Shown here piece by piece: positions 25,678 through 33,554 of a stretch of DNA of 64,000 bases. Every line of letters begins with the position of its first letter. Within the stretch, counting starts at the first letter, position 1. The notes below the pieces were generated by a model that saw only the letters and a list, made by a program, of their open reading frames with translations, had not been told where the DNA came from and ran no database searches. Source of the stretch: Candidatus Amarobacillus elongatus (GTDB lineage: Bacteria > Chloroflexota > Dehalococcoidia > Tepidiformales > Tepidiformaceae); the NCBI GenBank assembly GCA_016703545.1, contig JADJBX010000006.1, positions 62,001-126,000 of the forward strand. The letters are read 5' to 3'. Both the position numbers and the translations under genes were made by a program.

Positions 25678-27144
25678 CTACCGGGGGCGGCGCGCCGGCT
25701 CCGCGCCCACCCGCGTGAGCATCCCGGAGAGGTTCTCCGGCGTGAACGGCTTCTGCAGCAGCCCCGCGATCGAGCGCTTCATCACATCGTCGATGTGCTG
25801 GTCGGCGGCATACCCGGTGCAGAGCACGACGGGCAGGTCGGACCGCACGGCGCTGAGTTCGTGGAACACTTCGCGGCCGTTCATGCCCGGCATCACGAGG
25901 TCCAGGAGGACGGCGGCGAAGCGGCCCGGCCGCGCGCGCACGAGTTCCACCGCGACGGAGCCACTGCCCACTTCGACCACGTTGTAGCCGAGCCGCGCGA
26001 GGGTGGCGGTCACGCTCTTGCGCGTCAGATCGTCGTCGTCGACCACGAGCACCAGGTTGCCGTCGCCCGCATCGGCCGCCGATTGCCACTCCGGCACCGC
26101 GCGCGCGTTGGGCAGCGTGATGGTGAAGGCGGCGCCCCGGCCGGGAGGCGATTGCAGCTGCACGTCGCCGCCGTGGCCGCGCACGATGCCGAAGGTGATC
26201 GCGAGACCAAGTCCCGTGCCGATGCCCGGCGCCTTGGTCGTGAAGAACGGCTCGAAGATGCGCGCCTGGACTGCTTCCGGCACGCCCGTGCCCGTGTCGC
26301 TGATGAGGAGCTGGATGCGTTCGTCGTCGGCGCTCAACCGCACGGTGACGACGCCGCCGCCGTGGACCGCGTCGCGCGCGTTCAGGACGACGTTGAGGAC
26401 GGCCTGCTGAAGCTGCGCGAAATCGCCTTCGACCCACATCGGCGCTTCCGGGAGGCTGATTTCCGCCTCGATGCCGTTCGCGAAGGTCGGCGCGGCCAGC
26501 CGCATCGTCTCCGAGACCACGTCGCGGAAGTCGATGCGCACGAAGCGCGCGAGGCCGCCGCGCGAAAACGCCAGCAGCCGCCCCGCGATGTCGGCGCCCC
26601 GCCGCGCGGCCTGTTCGATGTTGTAGACCTGCTCGCGGGATTCCTCGTCGAGCCCGTGCGTGAGTTTGAGCAACCCCGCGAAGCCGAGGATGGCGGCGAG
26701 GAGGTTGTTGAAATCGTGGGCAACGCCGCCCGCGAGCGTGCCGAGCGCTTCCATCTTCTGCGCCTGCACCGCCGCCTGGTCCGCCGTGTACCGCTCCGCC
26801 GCGCTCGTGGTGACGCACACGAGATAGGTCACGCCCGGCGTGAACTCCACCGCCTGGGCGCGCCATGCGAGCGGAACGTGGTTGCCCATGGGACCGAGAA
26901 TGGGACGGGAGAGGCCCCCGGGTGCGGCCAGCAGCGACGCCGCGAAGGTGCCGCCGCTTTCGGCGGGCTCGAGGATGCGGTCGACGGTGGTCCCAACGAG
27001 GTGGTCGCGCGTCATCCCCGTGAGGCGGATGGCAGGCTCGTTGACGTGGACGATGATGTCCTGTTCGTCGAGGACAAAAACCGCGTCCCCAATGGCATCG
27101 AGCGCGAGTGCCGCGGCGGCAGGTAACCGCCGGTCATTCGCCAT
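25678..27144 (-). CDS. Hybrid histidine kinase (PAS - kinase - receiver)
   Basis: A 488-residue soluble hybrid kinase. A PAS domain (residues 5-115, VFVLDEQDIIVHVNEPAIRL) precedes the kinase core: GGVAHDFNNLL with the phospho-His, NVVLNARDAV, ISDTGTGV and GIGTGLGLAITFG. A receiver domain follows from about residue 365: VLVVDDDD, the acceptor Asp in LLDLVMPGMNG and the Lys in LLQKPF. Its kinase core resembles that of the 12-PAS kinase at 10780-15897, so they may share origin or cross-talk. GAGGAG lies seven bases before the ATG. Confidence 0.9.
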   Translation of the reverse strand: MANDRRLPAAAALALDAIGDAVFVLDEQDIIVHVNEPAIRLTGMTRDHLVGTTVDRILEPAESGGTFAASLLAAPGGLSRPILGPMGNHVPLAWRAQAVEFTPGVTYLVCVTTSAAERYTADQAAVQAQKMEALGTLAGGVAHDFNNLLAAILGFAGLLKLTHGLDEESREQVYNIEQAARRGADIAGRLLAFSRGGLARFVRIDFRDVVSETMRLAAPTFANGIEAEISLPEAPMWVEGDFAQLQQAVLNVVLNARDAVHGGGVVTVRLSADDERIQLLISDTGTGVPEAVQARIFEPFFTTKAPGIGTGLGLAITFGIVRGHGGDVQLQSPPGRGAAFTITLPNARAVPEWQSAADAGDGNLVLVVDDDDLTRKSVTATLARLGYNVVEVGSGSVAVELVRARPGRFAAVLLDLVMPGMNGREVFHELSAVRSDLPVVLCTGYAADQHIDDVMKRSIAGLLQKPFTPENLSGMLTRVGAEPARRPR

Positions 27145-27317
27145 GAGTTCGCTCCTCGCGGGCCCGCGGGCCAGGCGCGTTCTGCGCCGGGAAGAGGCCG
27201 TGCGTCTGGGGGCTTCCGCATATCCAGCCTTATCTCGCTCCGACCCGAATTGTACTCATTCTCGTGCGTTTGACGAGGGGTAAGCGGCTGATATGCAAAA
27301 CTTAGGTGTTTCCGCTA

Positions 27318-27914
27318 TCAGGAATTAACAGTGTTGGCCGTTGTTTCTCCCCGTTCGTCCCCCAGCGCGTCGCAGTAGAGGGCGATCATTTCATGCAGCG
27401 CTGCTCGCGGGGTTCCTCCCAAACGGAACTGACCGGCGAGTTCCAGCGTCACGTAGCCATGCACCAATGACCACAGAGATTGCGCCACATTCAGCCTCGT
27501 TTCCTCCCCCGTGAGCAGCGCCACCGCCTCCATTAGCGGCGCACTTGCTGTTTCGCCATGTACCGCAGCGACAACGTGCTCGTCCGGACACGGCCCCAAT
27601 GCCAGCGAGAACAACCGCGGACAGCGGAAGGCGAAATCGATGTACCCATCGGCGATGGCGTGTACCCGGTCAACGGCACTGGCGTCGGCCGGTGTCGCCG
27701 CCACCAATGCCTCGCCCAACTCATCAAGCCCCCTCGCGATTAACAAACGGATCAGCCCGTCCCGGCCGTCGACATACCCATAGAGCGAAGGCGCGCGCAC
27801 ACCGAGCCGCCGCGCCACTTCGCGCATCGCCAGCGCCTCCGGCCCTTCCTCCTCCAGGAGCGCGCGGGCGGCGGCGATGACGGCTTCGCGGGTGATGCGC
27901 GAGGGATGCGGCAT
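27318..27914 (-). CDS. TetR family transcriptional regulator
   Basis: A 198-residue repressor. The N-terminal HTH is ITREAVIAAARALLEEEG ... MREVARRLGVRAPSLYGYV, typical TetR. The ligand domain (FAFRCPRLFSLAL onward) belongs to the general C-terminal types and gives no ligand. It is divergent from the nitroreductase gene at 27988, and two near-identical inverted 18-bp sites lie between them; it probably represses both. The ATG at 27914 is leaderless; a longer in-frame reading to 27989 would run through the operator. Confidence 0.85.
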   Translation of the reverse strand: MPHPSRITREAVIAAARALLEEEGPEALAMREVARRLGVRAPSLYGYVDGRDGLIRLLIARGLDELGEALVAATPADASAVDRVHAIADGYIDFAFRCPRLFSLALGPCPDEHVVAAVHGETASAPLMEAVALLTGEETRLNVAQSLWSLVHGYVTLELAGQFRLGGTPRAALHEMIALYCDALGDERGETTANTVNS

Positions 27915-27968
27915 GCCTAACACCATAAGGCTTGACGCCGCGAGGAGGAACCTTACGATGTTAGGCAT
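27913..27968. promoter_or_regulatory. Divergent promoter/operator of tetR and nitroreductase genes
   Basis: ATGCCTAACACCATAAGG (27913-27930) and CCTTACGATGTTAGGCAT (27951-27968) are inverted copies with two mismatches. Each contains a -10 hexamer facing outward (TATGGT for tetR, TACGAT for the plus-strand gene), so a dimer bound at either site would cover a promoter. Confidence 0.75.
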
Positions 27969-27987
27969 CCCCTCCCGGAGATCCCCC

Positions 27988-28422
27988 ATGACCCCCTATT
28001 CCCGCCCCGGTTTCGCCACTCGCGCCATCCTGAACCCCCTGATGCGCGCCGCCGTCCGCCTCGGCTTCAGCCCCCGCGGCGCCCGGGTGCTGGTCGTCCG
28101 AGGCCGCACGAGCGGCGCGCCGCGGGAGGTGCCCGTGAACCCGCTGACCGTCGACGGCGTTCGCTACCTCGTCGCTCCGCGCGGCGATACCCAGTGGGTG
28201 CGCAACCTGCGGGCCGCCGGCGAGGGCCACCTCCGCCTCGGCCGCCGCGACGAGCTCATCCGCGTCACGGAGCTCTCCGACGCCGACAAGCCCGCGCTCC
28301 TGCGCGAGTACCTGCGCCGCTGGCGCCCCGAGACCGGCAAGTACTTCGCCGTCGGCGCCGAACCGACGGACGATGAGCTGGGCGCCGTCGCCGGCCGGCA
28401 CCCGGTCTTCCGCCTGTCGTGA
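27988..28422 (+). CDS. Deazaflavin (F420)-dependent nitroreductase family protein
   Basis: A 144-residue split-barrel protein of the DDN type: SPRGARVLVVRGRTSGAPRE and VNPLTVDGVRYLVAPRGD, then WVRNLRAAGEGHLRLG. Members use F420 or flavins to reduce quinones or nitro compounds, often near the membrane. Controlled with the divergent TetR regulator. CGGAG lies nine bases before the ATG at 27988. F420 use is inferred from the family. Confidence 0.8.
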   Translation: MTPYSRPGFATRAILNPLMRAAVRLGFSPRGARVLVVRGRTSGAPREVPVNPLTVDGVRYLVAPRGDTQWVRNLRAAGEGHLRLGRRDELIRVTELSDADKPALLREYLRRWRPETGKYFAVGAEPTDDELGAVAGRHPVFRLS

Positions 28423-28464
28423 CGGGCTGTGTCACGGGAGAGGGTTGCGCGCGAAACGCCCGGC

Positions 28465-28470
28465 TATACT
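28465..28470 (+). promoter_or_regulatory. Leaderless -10 (TATACT) of polA
   Basis: TATACT ends six bases before the polA GTG at 28477; no ribosome binding site is present. Confidence 0.55.
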
Positions 28471-28476
28471 GCGAAC

Positions 28477-31218
28477 GTGGCAGCCTCTCCCGCGAAACCC
28501 CGCCTTGTCATCCTCGATTCCCACGGCATCCTGTTCCGCGCGTTCTTCGCGCTCTCGAACGTCGACAAGCCGCTGATGACCTCGAAGGGCGAACTCACCT
28601 TCGCCACGCACGGGTACGCCGAGACGCTCATCCGCGTGCTTGATCAGCTCAAGCCGACGCACATCTGCGCGGCCTGGGACGCGGGCGGGAAGACCTTCCG
28701 CCACGAAGCGAGTGACGCCTACAAGGCCACGCGCCGCGAAACCCCCTCCGAGCTGGTCGTGCAGATGGCCCGCGTCCGCCAGATGCTCGATGCGTTCGGC
28801 ATTCCCATCTTCGAACAGCCCGGGTTCGAGGCCGACGACGTCGCCGGAACCATCGCCCGCATCGCCGCCGAATCCGGTGTCGAAACGTACATCGCCACCC
28901 TCGATACCGATCTCGTGCAGCTGGTGAAGCCCGGCATCAGCCTCTTCATGTTCCGTCCTTATCAGCGCGATACGGTGACGTATGACGAAGCCAAAGCCGC
29001 CGAGCGGTGGGGCTTTAGTCCGCGCTACATGATCGATTTCAAGGCGCTCAAAGGCGATACCAGCGACAACGTCGAGGGCATCAAGGGAATCGGCGAAAAA
29101 ACCGCCTCGGACCTCATCCGCCAGTTCGGCGATGTCGCCTCGATTTATGAACATATCGGCGAAACAAAGGGCGCCCTCCGCAAGAAACTCGAAGAGGGCG
29201 AAGCCGTCGCCCGCCGCAATGTCGACCTCGTCACCATTCATACCGACCTCCCCGTCGATTTCGACTTCGATCGGTGCCAGGTCCAGGACTTCGACCGAGA
29301 CACCGTGATGGCGCTGTTCCGCGAACTCGAGTTCCGCGTGCTGGCGCAGCGGCTGGACGAAGTGCTGGCGACGCTCCCCACCGCGCGCAAGCGCACCGTC
29401 GAGGCCGAAGTCGAGACCGCGTACCGGACGGTCGCGACGGAGGATGACCTGGCGGCACTCGAAGCAGCGCTGCGGGCGGCGGGCTCGTTCGGCTTCGCCG
29501 CCTTCTCGACCGCGGGCGACACGCAGCATCCGCTCCTCCTCGGCCTCGCGTTCGCGCCCGCCGCCGGCGAGGCCTGGTATGTGCCCGTGGGCCATGCCCC
29601 CCGGCTGGATGAGCCGGCGCCGCAGCTCGGCCTCGCGCGCGTCGCCGCCGTGCTCGGCCCGCTGCTCGCCGACCCTTCGCTGACGAAGACCACCTACGGG
29701 ACGAAGTACCTCAAGCACCTGCTCGAAAGGGCCGGGATGGGTATCGAAGGCGCCACCTTCGATGTCTCCATCGCCGCCTTCCTGCTGGGCGAGACGTCGT
29801 CGACGCTCAACGCGCTCTGCAACGAACGGCTCGGCATCGAAATGGTCGGGCTGGCGGCGCTCACGGGGACGGGCCGGAACGCGGTGTCGCTGGCGCAGGT
29901 CGAAATGGCGCGCGTCGCCGAGTACGCCTGCCAGCAGGCCGAGATGCTCCTGCGCGTGCGCCCACAGCTCGAGGAGCAGCTCCTGGAGCGCGGCCAGTGG
30001 CCCCTCTTCGCCGACATGGAGCTCCCGCTCGTCGATGTCCTCTACCGCATGGAGCGCAATGGCGTCGCCCTCGATATCACGGTCCTGCGCGACATCGCCC
30101 GCTCCATGACGGACGACATCGCGCGCTCGGAGCGCGAGATCTACGGCCTGGTCGGCCACGAATTCAACATCGGCAGCCCCCAGCAGCTCAGCGACGTGCT
30201 GTTCAAGGAGCTCGGCCTCCCCAGGAGCCGCAAGACCACGCAGGGCTACAGCACCGACCAGCGCGCGCTCGAAGGGCTGCGCAGCGTGAGCCCGATCATC
30301 GACCTGATCTTCGAATACCGCGGCCTGACCAAGCTGAAGTCGACCTACTGCGACGCCCTCCCGGGGACGGTCGCCGGCGATGGGCGCATCCATAGCGACT
30401 TCCAGCAGACCGTCGCCGCGACCGGCCGCCTGAGCAGCAACAACCCGAACCTCCAGAACATCCCCGTGCGCGAGGACCGCGGCCGCGAAATCCGGCGCGC
30501 GTTCGTCGCCGCCGGCTTCGACGATCCCTGGTTCGTCGCCGCCGACTACTCGCAGATCGAACTGCGCGTGCTCGCGCATGTGACCGGGGACCAGGGGCTC
30601 ATCGATGCCTTCCTCGCCGACCAGGACATCCACCGCGCGACGGCCGCGAAGGTGTACGCCGTCGACCCGTCCGAGGTCACCCGGCAGATGCGCGACACGG
30701 CGAAGATGGTGAACTTCGGCATCGCCTACGGCATGGGCGAATTCGGCCTCGCCAGCCGCACCGGCATGTCCCGGGAAGAGGCGGAGGCGTTCATCAAGTC
30801 GTACTTCGCGAACTTCCCCGGCATCGCCGAATGGCAGCAGACGACGCTCCGCTCCACGCGCGAGAAGGGGTACGCCGAGACCGTCTTCGGCCGAAGGCGC
30901 TACCTGCCGGCCATCCACAGCTCGAACTTCCAGGTGCGCTCCGCCGCCGAGCGTGAAGGCATCAACATGCCCATCCAGGGCACCGCCGCCGACATCATCA
31001 AGGTCGCGATGATCGGGGTGGATGCGGAACTGCGGGAGCGGGACCTTCGCAGCCGCATGATCCTGCAGGTGCACGACGAACTCATCTTCGAATGCCCGGC
31101 CGACGAGGTGGACGCCATCCGCGACCTCGCCGTGCGGCGCATGCGTTCCGCGCTCGAAATGAACGTGCCGCTGAAGGTGGACCTCAAGCAGGGGCGGAAC
31201 TGGGGCGAGATGGAGTAG
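28477..31218 (+). CDS. polA: DNA polymerase I
   Basis: A 913-residue family A polymerase for repair and Okazaki-fragment processing. Domains in order: 5' nuclease (1-290, with ILDSHGILFRAFFAL, FEADDVAGT, GDTSDNVEGIKGIGEKTA), a 3'-5' exonuclease-like domain (about 310-480) and polymerase (490-913). Polymerase motifs are AADYSQIELRVLAH (A), RDTAKMVNFGIAYG (B) and LQVHDELIFE (C). The exonuclease domain has FAAFSTAGD where active enzymes carry DxE, so proofreading is probably lost, as in Taq polymerase. Leaderless GTG start, making 28477 preferable to the longer frame. Confidence 0.95.
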   Translation: MAASPAKPRLVILDSHGILFRAFFALSNVDKPLMTSKGELTFATHGYAETLIRVLDQLKPTHICAAWDAGGKTFRHEASDAYKATRRETPSELVVQMARVRQMLDAFGIPIFEQPGFEADDVAGTIARIAAESGVETYIATLDTDLVQLVKPGISLFMFRPYQRDTVTYDEAKAAERWGFSPRYMIDFKALKGDTSDNVEGIKGIGEKTASDLIRQFGDVASIYEHIGETKGALRKKLEEGEAVARRNVDLVTIHTDLPVDFDFDRCQVQDFDRDTVMALFRELEFRVLAQRLDEVLATLPTARKRTVEAEVETAYRTVATEDDLAALEAALRAAGSFGFAAFSTAGDTQHPLLLGLAFAPAAGEAWYVPVGHAPRLDEPAPQLGLARVAAVLGPLLADPSLTKTTYGTKYLKHLLERAGMGIEGATFDVSIAAFLLGETSSTLNALCNERLGIEMVGLAALTGTGRNAVSLAQVEMARVAEYACQQAEMLLRVRPQLEEQLLERGQWPLFADMELPLVDVLYRMERNGVALDITVLRDIARSMTDDIARSEREIYGLVGHEFNIGSPQQLSDVLFKELGLPRSRKTTQGYSTDQRALEGLRSVSPIIDLIFEYRGLTKLKSTYCDALPGTVAGDGRIHSDFQQTVAATGRLSSNNPNLQNIPVREDRGREIRRAFVAAGFDDPWFVAADYSQIELRVLAHVTGDQGLIDAFLADQDIHRATAAKVYAVDPSEVTRQMRDTAKMVNFGIAYGMGEFGLASRTGMSREEAEAFIKSYFANFPGIAEWQQTTLRSTREKGYAETVFGRRRYLPAIHSSNFQVRSAAEREGINMPIQGTAADIIKVAMIGVDAELRERDLRSRMILQVHDELIFECPADEVDAIRDLAVRRMRSALEMNVPLKVDLKQGRNWGEME

Positions 31219-31250
31219 CCGTGGGCGCGAGCCGGGTAAAGGCTCGTTAC

Positions 31251-31280
31251 TTGAAACCCGACACGTGTGTCGGGTATTAT
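31251..31280 (+). promoter_or_regulatory. Strong promoter with an 18-bp palindrome in its spacer
   Basis: TTGAAA (31251-31256) and TATTAT (31275-31280) are 18 bases apart, close to sigma-70 consensus. The whole spacer is CCCGACACGTGTGTCGGG, inverted 8-bp arms around GT. It may be an operator, or a short hairpin with a following T-rich tract that terminates polA, or both. The predicted transcript begins near 31287, just before the manganese riboswitch. Confidence 0.65.
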
Positions 31281-31283
31281 TCA

Positions 31284-31400
31284 GGGGAACCACGGGGAGT
31301 AACCACCGCCTGCCCGGGCGGTGTCGGGCCGTCAATACGCGCGTTCTCGCGCCGGCCCCACAGGCGAAGCACCTTCGCCCGGTGAGACCCTGGCTCATCC
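31284..31400 (+). ncRNA. yybP-ykoY (manganese) riboswitch
   Basis: The leader contains the conserved parts of the Mn2+ riboswitch in the right order: GGGGAGTAA (31294-31302), GTCAATAC (31331-31338) and GGTGAGACC (31381-31389). Helices are visible between them: ACCGCC/GGCGGT, GGCC...CGCG/CGCG...GGCC, and GGCGAAG/CTTCGCC. A further hairpin CATCCA/TGGATG with a T-rich loop (31396-31411) could be the expression platform, and GGAGGT of the first gene follows. The downstream TerC gene belongs to the family this riboswitch usually controls. Confidence 0.8.
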
Positions 31401-31456
31401 ATTTTTGGATGCGGCCAGGTGTTGTCCACACCGGGACCGCGGGAGGTGCACCCTTC

Positions 31457-31762
31457 ATGTTGGACGAACTGCTCGAAGTCTTCGAACGCGATCGCAAGCC
31501 CGGCGCCGCGAAGCCGGCCGGTGGCCTGCGCGGCCGCCTCAGCCGCCTCTTCGGCGGCGGCGAGAGCCACTCCAGCGACGACCGCCGCTACGTCGAGAGC
31601 CGCCGCTACCGCGACGACGACGACGATGACGACGATCGCCGCTCCGCCGAATCGCGCCGCTACCGGGACGACGATGATGACGATCGCGACGATCGCCGCT
31701 ACGCCGAGACCGGCGCGCCCCGCAAGCGCAAGCGTGAGTTTTTCGAATTCGGGGACGACTAG
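31457..31762 (+). CDS. Asp/Arg/Tyr-repeat small protein under the Mn riboswitch
   Basis: A 101-residue soluble protein of unknown family. Residues 1-35 are a short amphipathic and basic region (LDELLEVFERDRK, GRLSRLFGG). Residues 38-85 are two imperfect repeats of about 22 residues with the pattern ESRRYRDDDDDDDDRR, then a basic end RKRKREFFEFGDD. The poly-Asp blocks could bind divalent cations; this is inference from composition and from its place directly behind a manganese riboswitch and before TerC. GGGAGGT lies nine bases before the ATG. A strong hairpin at 31797-31825 separates it from terC. Confidence 0.7.
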   Translation: MLDELLEVFERDRKPGAAKPAGGLRGRLSRLFGGGESHSSDDRRYVESRRYRDDDDDDDDRRSAESRRYRDDDDDDRDDRRYAETGAPRKRKREFFEFGDD

Positions 31763-31796
31763 TCCCCTCCCCCGACTGACCCGCTCCATTCCCCAT

Positions 31797-31825
31797 GGCG
31801 GGCGCCGCTAGCCCCGGCGCCCGCC
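31797..31825 (+). terminator. Strong hairpin between the Asp-repeat gene and terC
   Basis: GGCGGGCGCCG / CGGCGCCCGCC form an 11-bp perfect stem around CTAGCCC. No U-tract follows, so it may act as a partial terminator or an mRNA-stability element within the operon. Confidence 0.4.
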
Positions 31826-31853
31826 TCCCCAATCCCCCAAGGACCCGCATTTC

Positions 31854-32828
31854 ATGTTTCTCGAACTTCTGCCCTGGGCGCTGTTCCTGGGCTTTGTGGG
31901 CGCGATGCTCGCGCTCGACCTCGGCGTCTTCCACCGCAGCGCCCATGAAGTCCACCGCCGGGAGGCGCTCGCCTGGAGCGTCGTCTGGATCGGCCTCGCC
32001 ATCCTCTTCAACGTCGGTGTCTACGTCTTCCAGGGCAGCGACCGCGGCCTCGAATGGACGACCGGCTACCTCATCGAGAAGTCGCTGAGCGTCGACAACG
32101 TCTTCGTCTTCCTGCTCATCTTCGCGACCTTCTCCGTGCCGAAGGCGTACCAGCACCGGGTGCTCTTCTGGGGCATCGTGGGCGCGCTGGTGATGCGCGC
32201 CGTGCTCATCGCCGCCGCCGGCGTCCTGCTCAGCACCCTGCACGTGATCATCTACGTGTTCGGCGCCTTCCTCATCTTCACCGGGATCAAGTTCCTCCGG
32301 GACCAGGAGCACGCGCCGGACCTCGACAAGAACAAGCTGGTGCGCTTCGCCCGCCGGTTCTACCCGGTCACCGAATCGTACGAGGGCCAGAAGTTCTTCG
32401 TGCGGCGGAACGGCGCGCTCTTCATGACGCCGCTGTTCCTCGTGCTCCTGCTCATCGAAAGCACCGACCTCGTGTTCGCGGTCGACTCCATCCCCGCCAT
32501 CTACGCGGTGACGGATGACCCGTTCATCGTGTTCACCTCGAACATCTTCGCAATCCTCGGGTTGCGGGCGCTGTACTTCGTGCTGGCCGGGTACCTGGCG
32601 GGGCTGGCGTACCTGAAGCCGGCGCTCGCCGCCATCCTCGTCTTCGTCGGCACGAAGATGCTCATCATCGACCTGTACAAGGTGCCCTCGCTCGTGAGCC
32701 TGGGCGTCATCCTCACCATCCTCGCCGTCGCCATCACGGCCTCCATCGTGAAGGCCCGGAGGTCGGTCCCCGGCCTCGCGACGGTGCATGCCCCTCAGCC
32801 CGGCCCCGCCTCGGGGGGCGCCGAGTAG
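31854..32828 (+). CDS. TerC/Alx family integral membrane protein
   Basis: A 324-residue protein with at least seven membrane segments. TerC landmarks with conserved acidic residues are all present: LALDLGVFHR, IEKSLSVDNVFVFLLIF and LLIESTDLVFAVDSIPAI. Family members export manganese or assist metal loading of exported enzymes, and Alx is controlled by the same class of riboswitch found upstream here. This supports a role in protection from excess Mn2+. The C-terminal 30 residues are cytoplasmic or flexible. No close ribosome binding site is evident; CCCAAGGACCC is the nearest purine-rich stretch. Confidence 0.92.
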   Translation: MFLELLPWALFLGFVGAMLALDLGVFHRSAHEVHRREALAWSVVWIGLAILFNVGVYVFQGSDRGLEWTTGYLIEKSLSVDNVFVFLLIFATFSVPKAYQHRVLFWGIVGALVMRAVLIAAAGVLLSTLHVIIYVFGAFLIFTGIKFLRDQEHAPDLDKNKLVRFARRFYPVTESYEGQKFFVRRNGALFMTPLFLVLLLIESTDLVFAVDSIPAIYAVTDDPFIVFTSNIFAILGLRALYFVLAGYLAGLAYLKPALAAILVFVGTKMLIIDLYKVPSLVSLGVILTILAVAITASIVKARRSVPGLATVHAPQPGPASGGAE

Positions 32829-32903
32829 CTGAACGATGCGCGCAGCCCGCGCCGTGGCACCCTCCCTCCCTTTTACCCACGGCGCGGGCAGCATTCTCCA
32901 GGC

Positions 32904-32931
32904 CGAAGCGGGCGCATTAGCGCCCGCTTCG
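32904..32931 (+). terminator. Hairpin terminator after terC
   Basis: CGAAGCGGGCGC and GCGCCCGCTTCG pair perfectly over 12 bp around ATTA, 76 bases beyond the terC stop. The U-tract is weak (TGTCGCCCCC). Nothing else is seen in 32829-33049. Confidence 0.6.
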
Positions 32932-33049
32932 TGTCGCCCCCTATGCGCGCGATTAATGGCAGGAATTGAGTGGCAAACGGTCGAATGTCGGAGAAACGCC
33001 GTACCGGTCGGCCGTCGGCGCATGCCACCCCCCGCCCGACACTGGAACC

Positions 33050-33508
33050 ATGCGTGACGATCCGCCAGCCTCCCAGCACCGCGCGGAAGCGTCGGTCTCG
33101 AACGGGATCGACGAGAGGGCGACGCTCGGCAGCCACCATCTCACCCGCGTGCATCTCTTCGTCAACGACGACGGCCTGCGCAAGGCGTTGCACACCCTCG
33201 TCGGTGCCGCCGTCGGGTTCGAACTCGAAAGCCGCGCCGACGGCTGGCCCGCGCGCGGCGACCTCGTCATCGCCACGACCGTCGACCTCCCCGCCGAGCG
33301 CGTGGGCGGATTCGTGGACCGCGGCGTGTACGTGGTCGTCCTCGCGGCTGTGCCGCGCTCGCGCGAAAGGGTCCGCTTCGAAGCCGCCGGAGTCTCCGCA
33401 TACCTGCCCATGACCGCCGACGGCCACCGGCTGCTCGATGAGCTGCGCGGCATCCCGGTGCTCCCCGGGCACGAGCAACGCCCCGAGGCGCGATCCGCCG
33501 CCTGCTGA
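33050..33508 (+). CDS. Receiver-like (pseudo-receiver) protein
   Basis: A 152-residue protein whose middle and end follow the alternating strand/helix plan of response-regulator receivers: TRVHLFVNDDGLRKALHTLV, RGDLVIATTVDLP, VYVVVLAAVPRS, ERVRFEAAGVSAYLPM. The acceptor Asp position in LVIATTVDLP is shifted and the Lys is absent, so it is probably not phosphorylated in the normal way. GACACT lies six bases before the ATG, close to the leaderless pattern. Fold assignment is tentative. Confidence 0.55.
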   Translation: MRDDPPASQHRAEASVSNGIDERATLGSHHLTRVHLFVNDDGLRKALHTLVGAAVGFELESRADGWPARGDLVIATTVDLPAERVGGFVDRGVYVVVLAAVPRSRERVRFEAAGVSAYLPMTADGHRLLDELRGIPVLPGHEQRPEARSAAC

Positions 33509-33554
33509 TGGCGCCCCTTGCCATTCCCGCCCGCGCACCCAACGCTGTCCCGTG

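Noticed and set aside
28432..31497. Minus-strand open frame of 1,021 codons
   Set aside because: Antisense to polA and the Mn riboswitch; no recognisable protein features.
31560..31720. GAC-rich repeat as a non-coding satellite
   Set aside because: It codes in frame for the Asp/Arg repeats, with synonymous variation between copies and a ribosome binding site upstream.
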